In this document: positions 57,783-64,000 of the stretch, piece after piece | How positions within the stretch are numbered: position 1 is the stretch's first letter | How the letters are laid out: every line of letters begins with the position of its first letter | Assembly: GCA_947084935.1 (NCBI GenBank) | Contig: CAMTUH010000005.1 | Span: forward strand, 1-64,000 | Length of the DNA stretch: 64,000 nt | Direction of reading: 5' to 3' | Source of the DNA: CAMTUH01 sp947084935 | Lineage (GTDB): Bacteria; Pseudomonadota; Gammaproteobacteria; Coxiellales; Coxiellaceae | Made by a program: the position numbers and the translations under genes | Notes under the pieces: model-generated | Told to the model about the DNA's origin: nothing | Databases searched by the model: none | The model's input: the letters and a program-made list of their open reading frames with translations, nothing else

Positions 57783-58973
57783 ATGCGGGCATTACAAAAT
57801 TTTTGTCACCTTCTTATTCTGCCCATCTTGCTTTTTAGTTTTGCCTCTATCGCGTGGGCCGTGGGGAGCAGTTCGTATCTGACTTCTTTTAAAGTGACAC
57901 AGCCGATTTACGAATCGCCATCCGATCTGTTTGAGTTATATCTCAATGGTTATATGCAAGGCGACATTATGGATATCGATAATGCGCCACAATTAAAGGG
58001 AGATGCGAATTGGCGCGCGGGACGAGTGGGCATGGCACTCGATTTTTACAAAAAATGGCAAATTAATTTAAGTTACGATTTTGCTCTCAATCAGTTAATT
58101 AATGCAAACGTCACTTATACTGGGGCGTCGCACTGTTTATTTATTGTGGGGCAAATGTCCCCGGTGTTTGGACTGGAAAACACGAGCGATACGCCAGCCA
58201 TCACTTTCTTGGAATTGGGATTACCCACGCAGGCTTTCAGTACTTCATACCCACTCGGCGGAACCGTGGGTTTTTTTTATGATCCGATTACCGTGTACGC
58301 CAGCATTTTTGGCCCTCAACTGGGAACCGCGTACTCCGGTCATGCTCCTTATGGTGGAACGGTGAGCGTGTCGTTTTCGCCGATACACACGGACGCGCGC
58401 GCTTTTCATTTGAGTCTGTCGGATTGGCAGCAGGGAACCGACAGCAGTCATACCGTCGATTTTTCAACGATTCCAGAAGTCATGGCGCATAATCAAGGAA
58501 CTTTAATCAATACCGGCCCCATCGGAAACGTGAAAAACTATCAAGTAATCGATGGGGCGATTGCGGGAGTTTATGGGCCTTTTTCCGCACAAAGTGAATA
58601 CGTGCACACGTGGGCCAATCGCCAGCCCGGATTTTTTTCTCCGCAGTTTCAGGGATATTATGTAACCGCCGGTTATTTTCTGACGGGGGAGTCGCGTAAC
58701 TACAGTTTTGAGGACGCGGGATTCACGTCGATTACGAAAATTAATCATTCGTATGGTGCTTGGGAATTAGCCATTCGTTACAGCGAATTGAATTTAATCG
58801 ATCGAAATATTCGGGGTGGTCAGGAGCACGATTATACCGTGGGACTCAATTGGTATCCGATTCAACCCATCACGTTTAAAATAAATTATATTCACGCGGT
58901 AGCGACCCCGAATTCAAACGGGGCAAACCAAACCGCGAATTTTTATGTGTTGCGGCTGCAGGTGCTTTTATAA
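57783..58973 (+). CDS. Outer-membrane porin, phosphate-selective OprO/OprP type
   Basis: The 396-residue product has a signal peptide (to about 26, IAWAVG) and a beta-barrel typical of the OprO/OprP family: NGYMQGDIMDIDNAP, RAGRVGMALDFYKKWQINLSYDF, LFIVGQMSPVFGLENTSD, GPIGNVKNYQVIDGAIAGVYGPFSAQSEYV, GYYVTAGYFLTGESRNYSFEDAGF and WYPIQPITFKINYIHAVATPNSNG. The last strand ends in Leu rather than the usual Phe. Divergent from dsbD; its end overlaps acnA by six bases. Substrate unknown; the phosphate-specific name does not prove phosphate. Confidence 0.9.
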   Translation: MRALQNFCHLLILPILLFSFASIAWAVGSSSYLTSFKVTQPIYESPSDLFELYLNGYMQGDIMDIDNAPQLKGDANWRAGRVGMALDFYKKWQINLSYDFALNQLINANVTYTGASHCLFIVGQMSPVFGLENTSDTPAITFLELGLPTQAFSTSYPLGGTVGFFYDPITVYASIFGPQLGTAYSGHAPYGGTVSVSFSPIHTDARAFHLSLSDWQQGTDSSHTVDFSTIPEVMAHNQGTLINTGPIGNVKNYQVIDGAIAGVYGPFSAQSEYVHTWANRQPGFFSPQFQGYYVTAGYFLTGESRNYSFEDAGFTSITKINHSYGAWELAIRYSELNLIDRNIRGGQEHDYTVGLNWYPIQPITFKINYIHAVATPNSNGANQTANFYVLRLQVLL

Positions 58974-61640
58974 AGAGTGAATCATCCGGCGCAAAACGTA
59001 TTGGAGAATTCCGCCGTGGCGGTAATAGAGTAATTCATTGTGCGTATCGATGCGGCACACACATTTTATTTTTTCCTGGGAGCCGTTGGCGCGGTGGACG
59101 GTAACAGAAATATCAGTGCCTGGCGATAATTTATTTTCAAGATCTTCGATGTCGATAAGTTCATCGCCCACTAATTTGAGTGTTTTCCGCGTCGTTCCGT
59201 CTTTAAATTGTAAAGATAAAATACCCATTCCAATTAAGTTCGAGCGATGAATGCGTTCGAAGCTTTCGGCGAGCACGGCTTTAACGCCGAGCAACAGCGT
59301 CCCTTTTGCCGCCCAATCGCGCGATGAACCCGTGCCGTATTCTTTTCCGGCGATCACCACGAGCGGAATTTTTTCTTTTTGATATTTCATCGCTGCATCA
59401 AAAATCGATAATTGCTCTCCGTCGGGAAAATGTTTCGTGAAGCCTCCTTCAATGCCGGATAACAGTTCATTGCGGATACGAATGTTGGCGAACGTGCCGC
59501 GCATCATCACTTCGTGATTGCCGCGTCGAGAACCGTACGAATTAAAATCTTTGATGGCAATGCCGTGCGCCGTTAAATATTCGCCCGCGGGGCTGTTTGG
59601 TTTAATGGAGCCGGCCGGTGAAATGTGATCGGTCGTCACGCTGTCGCCCAATAAAGCCAGAATACGCGCACCGCGAATATTCTTAACGGGATCGGGATCG
59701 TGGCGCATGCCGTCAAAATAAGGTGGATTTTTCACGTACGTAGAAGCTGCTTGCCAGTGATACGTGTTTCCCGCTTTCACGTCAATTCGCTGCCATTCCG
59801 CATCACCATCAAACACGTGCGCGTATTCTTTTTGGAACATGTCTTTTCGGACTTGAGAAACGGCGTTCTGAATTTCCGTGCTCGAAGGCCAAATGTCGTT
59901 AAGAAACACGGGTTCGCCGCGATCATTTTTTCCAATGGGATCCTTCGTTAAATCAATACGCGTTGTTCCGGCCAACGCAAAAGCGACCACCAGTGGTGGC
60001 GATGCTAACCAATTATCTTTGACAAGGGGATGAATACGGCCCTCAAAATTTCGATTTCCCGACAACACCGCAGAGACAATTAAATCATTTTCGGTAACGG
60101 TTTTTGCGATCGGATCGGATAACGGGCCGGAATTGCCGATGCACGTCGTGCATCCGTAACCCACCAAATAAAATCCTGCGCGTTCTAAATCATGAATCAA
60201 TCCTGCTTTTGCTAAATAGTCGGTGACTACTTTCGAGCCGGGTGCTAAAGAAGCTTTCACCCAGGGTTTCGGTTTAAGCCCTTTTTCTAAGGCTTTTTTG
60301 GCGAGTAATCCGGCGGCCAGCATGACGTTGGGATTAGACGTATTAGTGCAGCTGGTGATTGCGGCAATCACTACGTCGCCGTGGTGCAATGCGTTTTGAT
60401 CCGTCGTTGCAAACGACTGATCGAGTTCATCGGCGCGTTCGGCATCGACGACGGTTTTTTCCGTCACGCGTCGCAATTGCGATAAAGGTACGCGATCTTG
60501 CGGGCGTTTCGGTCCTGCTAAACTTGGCTCCACCGTCGACAAATTTAATTGAATCGTATCGGTAAAAACAGGCTCTGGTGTATTTTCATCGTGCCAGAAT
60601 CCTTGTGCTTTAGCATAAGCGATTACGAGATCGATGGTTTCTCGGTCGCGTCCACTGAGTTCTAAATATTTAACCATTTCCGCATCGATCGGAAATAATC
60701 CGCACGTGGCGCCGTATTCGGGCGCCATGTTGGCAAGAGTGGCGCGATCGGCGAGCGACAAATGGGAAACGCCGGGGCCATAAAATTCAACGAATTTTCC
60801 GACCACACCTTTTTGTCGTAGCATTTGTGTGACGGTTAACACGAGATCGGTGGCGGTAATGCCTTCGCGCAGCGCTCCTTCCAAACGAAATCCAACGACT
60901 TCGGGAATCAACATGGAAATCGGTTGTCCCAACATAGCCGCTTCCGCTTCAATGCCGCCCACTCCCCAGCCCAAAACGCCGAGCCCGTTAATCATGGTGG
61001 TGTGACTGTCGGTGCCGACGAGTGTGTCCGGGTAAGCAAATAATTGATTGCCGATCGATGACGACCACACCCCCTTGCCGAGGTATTCCAAATTCACTTG
61101 GTGACAGATACCGGTTCCTGGCGGCACTACACGAAAATGCTGAAAGGACTGCTGGCCCCATTTGAGAAAGGTATAGCGCTCGTGATTCCGCTCCATTTCG
61201 ATGTGGACGTTGTCTTGAAAAGCCTGCGCGTTGCCGAATTGATCCACTTGCACGGAGTGATCGATGACGAGATCAACGGGACACAGCGGATTGATCTGCT
61301 TCGGGTCGCCTTTGAGGCGCGCCATAGCATCCCGCATGGCGGCCAGATCCACGACGGCCGGCACGCCCGTAAAATCTTGCATCAGCACTCGCGCGGGACG
61401 ATAGGCGATCTCACGGTCGGATCGTTTGTTTTTTAACCAATCTGAGAAGGCGAGAATGTCGTCGCGGGTTACCGTTGTCCCGTCCTCATGGCGAAGTTGG
61501 TTCTCCAGCAAGATTTTTAATGAAAAGGGCAGGCTGCGAATACCAGAAAGCCCAGCCGCTTCCGCCGCGGTCAAGCTAAAGTACCGGTAGGTTTTACCAT
61601 TGACGGTTAATTCACGTAAGCTATTGAATGAATCAGGCAT
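58968..61640 (-). CDS. acnA: Aconitate hydratase A
   Basis: Citrate to isocitrate step of the TCA cycle; an iron-sulfur enzyme that can also act as a translational regulator. ATG 61640 is chosen because GGAG stands six bases before it. The product has 890 residues with ITSCTNTSNPNVM, CTTCIGNSGPL (three cluster cysteines in total), FGANYIVG-like GVGGIEAEAAMLGQP, DSVTTDHISPAGSIKPNSPAG, GKEYGTGSSRDWAAKG and NLIGMGILSLQF. Length fits AcnA. Confidence 0.97.
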   Translation of the reverse strand: MPDSFNSLRELTVNGKTYRYFSLTAAEAAGLSGIRSLPFSLKILLENQLRHEDGTTVTRDDILAFSDWLKNKRSDREIAYRPARVLMQDFTGVPAVVDLAAMRDAMARLKGDPKQINPLCPVDLVIDHSVQVDQFGNAQAFQDNVHIEMERNHERYTFLKWGQQSFQHFRVVPPGTGICHQVNLEYLGKGVWSSSIGNQLFAYPDTLVGTDSHTTMINGLGVLGWGVGGIEAEAAMLGQPISMLIPEVVGFRLEGALREGITATDLVLTVTQMLRQKGVVGKFVEFYGPGVSHLSLADRATLANMAPEYGATCGLFPIDAEMVKYLELSGRDRETIDLVIAYAKAQGFWHDENTPEPVFTDTIQLNLSTVEPSLAGPKRPQDRVPLSQLRRVTEKTVVDAERADELDQSFATTDQNALHHGDVVIAAITSCTNTSNPNVMLAAGLLAKKALEKGLKPKPWVKASLAPGSKVVTDYLAKAGLIHDLERAGFYLVGYGCTTCIGNSGPLSDPIAKTVTENDLIVSAVLSGNRNFEGRIHPLVKDNWLASPPLVVAFALAGTTRIDLTKDPIGKNDRGEPVFLNDIWPSSTEIQNAVSQVRKDMFQKEYAHVFDGDAEWQRIDVKAGNTYHWQAASTYVKNPPYFDGMRHDPDPVKNIRGARILALLGDSVTTDHISPAGSIKPNSPAGEYLTAHGIAIKDFNSYGSRRGNHEVMMRGTFANIRIRNELLSGIEGGFTKHFPDGEQLSIFDAAMKYQKEKIPLVVIAGKEYGTGSSRDWAAKGTLLLGVKAVLAESFERIHRSNLIGMGILSLQFKDGTTRKTLKLVGDELIDIEDLENKLSPGTDISVTVHRANGSQEKIKCVCRIDTHNELLYYRHGGILQYVLRRMIHSL

Positions 61641-61688
61641 GGGCATCTCCGCGCTAAAGCTTATCACAAAAAAGTATCCCACCAAACA

Positions 61689-61725
61689 TTGAAATCTTGA
61701 CAGTTGACCCTATTTGGTCTAAAGA
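61689..61725 (+). promoter_or_regulatory. groESL promoter region with sigma-70 and sigma-32-like elements
   Basis: TTGACA (61697-61702), 17 bases, TAAAGA (61720-61725) forms a good sigma-70 promoter. Overlapping it, TTGAAA (61689-61694), 13 bases, CCCTATTT (61708-61715) resembles the heat-shock sigma-32 pattern. Both lie about 100 bases before groES. There is no CIRCE inverted repeat. Confidence 0.55.
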
Positions 61726-61825
61726 TTGTCCCTCACAATCTCACAACTGGGTTGGTTGGGGGACTGCTCCAAAGAGGGCAATTCTCTCACAACGTTGTAC
61801 TGGAATAAAAAAGGAGAAGGTAAAT

Positions 61826-62116
61826 ATGAAAATACGTCCGTTACACGATCGTGTGGTCGTGCGCCGCCTCGAAGAAGAGCGAACTTCAGCAGGTGGTATC
61901 GTGATACCCGACACTGCTGCAGAGAAACCTTCTCGAGGTGAAGTCATTGCGACTGGCCCGGGCAAGCTTCTGGAGAGCGGAGAAATCCGCCAGCTAGGAG
62001 TCAAGGCCGGTGACCGCATTCTTTTTGGTAAATACGCGGGTACCGAGGTAAAAATTGCCGGAAGTGAATACGTCGTCATGCGAGAAGACGACATCATGGG
62101 CGTTATTGAAGCTTAA
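61826..62116 (+). CDS. groES: Co-chaperonin GroES
   Basis: Lid of the GroEL folding chamber. ATG 61826 has AAGGAG upstream and yields the normal 96-residue protein MKIRPLHDRVVVRRLEEERTSAGGIVIPDTAAEKPSRGEV, with the mobile loop (TSAGGIVI) in place and VMREDDIMGVIE at the end. An earlier in-frame ATG overlaps the promoter and is not used. Confidence 0.98.
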   Translation: MKIRPLHDRVVVRRLEEERTSAGGIVIPDTAAEKPSRGEVIATGPGKLLESGEIRQLGVKAGDRILFGKYAGTEVKIAGSEYVVMREDDIMGVIEA

Positions 62117-62134
62117 AATAAGGGGTATATTAAA

Positions 62135-63781
62135 ATGGCAGCAAAAGTATTGAAATTTTCTCACGAAGCATTGAATGCTTTGAGTCGCGGCGTACGTGCG
62201 TTAGCCAACGCCGTGAAAGTCACGTTAGGTCCGAAGGGTCGCAACGTGGTGTTGGATAAATCGTTTGGTGCGCCAACGATTACCAAAGACGGCGTTAGTG
62301 TGGCCAAAGAAATCGAGTTGGAAGACCGATTCGAAAACATGGGTGCGCAGATGGTTAAAGAAGTCGCTTCGCGTACGTCGGATGATGCGGGTGACGGTAC
62401 CACCACCGCAACCGTGTTGGCTGAGGCCATTCTGATTGAAGGCATGAAAGCCGTTATTGCCGGCATGAATCCCATGGATCTGAAACGCGGGATTGATAAG
62501 GCCGTGATTGCAGCGGTTGATGCGTTGAAAAAGATTTCTAAACCGTGCAAAGACGACAGAGCCATCGCGCAAGTCGGCACGATTTCAGCGAACTCCGACG
62601 ATGCTATTGGTAACATCATCGCTGAAGCCATGTCGAAAGTCGGCAAAGAAGGCGTCATCACCGTTGAAGAAGGCTCGAGCCTTGAGAACGTGTTGGACGT
62701 GGTCGAAGGTATGCAGTTCGATCGTGGCTACTTGTCGCCTTACTTCATCAACAACCAACAAAGCATGACTGCCGAACTCGAGCATCCGTTTATCTTGTTG
62801 GTGGATAAGAAAGTGTCAAATATTCGCGAGCTGATTCCCTTGTTGGAAGGTGTTGCGAAATCCGGTAAACCCTTATTGATGATTGCAGAAGACGTTGAAG
62901 GCGAAGCGTTGGCTACGCTCGTCGTGAATAATATTCGCGGCGTGGTTAAAGTCGCTGCCGTTAAAGCGCCGGGCTTTGGCGATCGTCGTAAGTCGATGTT
63001 GCAAGACATCGCCGCATTGACGGGCGGTAAAGTGATTTCGGAAGAAGTCGGCTTGTCTTTAGAGCAAGCGAAACTGGATGATCTCGGATCCGCGAAACGC
63101 GTAGTGGTGACTAAAGAAAACACTACCATCATCGATGGCGCGGGTGATTCGGGTGACATTAAGGGTCGTATCGCGCAAATTCGTGCGGAGATCGATGCCA
63201 GCACTTCCGACTACGATCGCGAGAAATTGCAAGAACGTCTGGCTAAACTGGCCGGCGGTGTTGCCGTCATTAAAGTCGGTGCAGCGACCGAAGTCGAAAT
63301 GAAAGAGAAGAAAGCACGCGTCGAAGACGCGCTGCACGCAACCCGTGCGGCCGTAGAAGAAGGCGTTGTGCCCGGCGGTGGTGTGGCGTTGATTCGTGCG
63401 CTCAAAGCACTTGACGGCCTCAAAGTCGCTAACGAAGACCAACGCGTCGGCGTTGAAATCACGCGTCGTGCGATGGAAGCACCGTTGCGACAAATCGTGG
63501 CTAATTCGGGTGACGAGCCCGCCGTTGTATTGGCGAAAATTAAAGAACACAAAGACGTCAACTACGGTTACAACGCGGCAACTGGTGAATATGGCGACTT
63601 GGTCGACATGGGTATCTTAGACCCCACCAAAGTAACGCGTACCGCCTTGCAAAATGCTGCTTCAATCGCAGGCTTGATGGTGACGACGGAATGCATGGTC
63701 ACCGACGCGCCGAAGCGAGAAGAAGCTCCTGCCGGTGGTGGCGGTATGGGTGGCATGGGTGACATGGGCGGAATGATGTAA
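62135..63781 (+). CDS. groEL: Chaperonin GroEL
   Basis: Sixty-kilodalton chaperonin of 548 residues. It has KVTLGPKGRNVVLDKSFGAPTITKDGVSVAKEIELEDRFENMGAQMVKEVASRTSDDAGDGTTTATVLA (nucleotide site; Asp in DGTTTAT) and the C-terminal GGMGGMGDMGGMM tail. Intact. It follows groES after 18 bases. Confidence 0.99.
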   Translation: MAAKVLKFSHEALNALSRGVRALANAVKVTLGPKGRNVVLDKSFGAPTITKDGVSVAKEIELEDRFENMGAQMVKEVASRTSDDAGDGTTTATVLAEAILIEGMKAVIAGMNPMDLKRGIDKAVIAAVDALKKISKPCKDDRAIAQVGTISANSDDAIGNIIAEAMSKVGKEGVITVEEGSSLENVLDVVEGMQFDRGYLSPYFINNQQSMTAELEHPFILLVDKKVSNIRELIPLLEGVAKSGKPLLMIAEDVEGEALATLVVNNIRGVVKVAAVKAPGFGDRRKSMLQDIAALTGGKVISEEVGLSLEQAKLDDLGSAKRVVVTKENTTIIDGAGDSGDIKGRIAQIRAEIDASTSDYDREKLQERLAKLAGGVAVIKVGAATEVEMKEKKARVEDALHATRAAVEEGVVPGGGVALIRALKALDGLKVANEDQRVGVEITRRAMEAPLRQIVANSGDEPAVVLAKIKEHKDVNYGYNAATGEYGDLVDMGILDPTKVTRTALQNAASIAGLMVTTECMVTDAPKREEAPAGGGGMGGMGDMGGMM

Positions 63782-63796
63782 TCACCGCAAACGCTA

Positions 63797-63828
63797 CAAA
63801 AAACCCCGCTTTATGCGGGGTTTTTTTA
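63797..63828 (+). terminator. Rho-independent terminator of groESL
   Basis: AAAAACCCCGC, loop TTTAT, GCGGGGTTTTTTT (63798-63827) forms a strong GC stem with a T-run. The A-run before it would also serve the opposite strand. Confidence 0.92.
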
Positions 63829-63847
63829 TGATACACTTTTACCTCTT

Positions 63848-64000
63848 ATGAAAGTAACTCAATTTTTATTAGCCACGATAAAAGAAACACCGGCTGATGC
63901 GGAGCTCACCAGTCATCGGTTGATGCTGCGTGCGGGAATGATTCGCAAAGTATCGAGCGGGATTTATACGTGGTTGCCGCTGGGATTACGTGTCTTACAA
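63848..64000 (+). CDS. proS: Prolyl-tRNA synthetase, N-terminal part (cut by window edge)
   Basis: ATG 63848 opens a frame to the window end. Its 51 residues (MKVTQFLLATIKETPADAEL, then SHRLMLRAGMIRKVSSGIYTWLPLG) match the start of class II bacterial-type ProRS, including motif 1. TATGAT (63827-63832) just after the terminator could be its -10 box. Confidence 0.95.
   Translation, partial: MKVTQFLLATIKETPADAELTSHRLMLRAGMIRKVSSGIYTWLPLGLRVLQ

Noticed and set aside
63059..63561. Antisense frames over 100 codons within groEL
   Set aside because: Typical shadows of the strongly biased groEL codon use; no start signals.
1..64000. CRISPR arrays, prophage or insertion sequence transposase genes
   Set aside because: Repeats present are REP- or MITE-like and not regularly spaced; no Cas, phage structural, integrase or transposase motif was found in any frame.

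Overview
The window reads as a chromosomal segment of a gamma-proteobacterium of the order Legionellales, most likely a member or relative of the Coxiellaceae. This rests on the products (groESL beside acnA, dsbD, accBC-aroQ, sspAB with rplM-rpsI, a purMN-DUF2066-hda block, a rsmI-lpoA-yraN-diaA-dolP block), on dispersed REP-like repeats, on an HU protein with a histone-like basic tail, and on three large proteins that look like type IV secretion effector candidates. No database search was possible, so the taxon is an inference. No rRNA, complete tRNA, CRISPR array, transposase or phage gene was found.

Layout. 1-5200 is an accessory, partly decayed stretch: an unidentified gene fragment, a REP element, a broken SnoaL-like gene, a duplicated 5' end of a DUF4143 ATPase gene flanking a small secreted-protein gene, the intact ATPase, a Fic-family gene, a methyltransferase and a second small exported protein. 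5400-8050 holds fructose-bisphosphate aldolase, a HigBA toxin-antitoxin pair and an LRR-like ORF without a clear start. 8254-18400 is a type II secretion locus, gspDEFGHIJKLM on the plus strand, followed by an oppositely oriented gspC plus a Sel1-repeat lipoprotein; a 193-bp inverted-repeat element separates gspG and gspH. 18450-25314 carries engB, an unusual ABC importer (fused double permease and an ATPase with an extra C-terminal domain), an alpha/beta hydrolase and feoAB with a candidate Fur-controlled promoter.

25288-33402 is the second accessory block: three more DUF4143 ATPases, a small protein with an LPD7-like region, a 734-residue protein made of seven new-looking repeats of about 73 residues, and a coiled-coil protein. 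33553-64000 is mostly housekeeping: HU-like protein, rplM-rpsI-sspA-sspB, an M50 protease, a PhzF-like protein, dolP-diaA-yraN-lpoA/rsmI, ihfB, purN-purM, DUF2066-hda, a large membrane protein, an NSS transporter, hemF, an ornithine cyclodeaminase-like enzyme, prmA-accC-accB-aroQ, dsbD, an OprO/P-like porin, acnA, groES-groEL and the start of proS.

The most unusual pattern is the set of DUF4143 ATPase and Fic genes. Each has its own, different inverted repeat lying on a promoter that abuts the start codon, and all four intact ATPases keep Walker motifs, an internal HTH-like segment and an ExD...ExK nuclease-like signature. This suggests independently self-regulated modules, with toxin-antitoxin-like logic as one possibility. 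A second theme is compact structure: seven convergent gene pairs overlap tail to tail, and two genes take their stop codon from a REP repeat.
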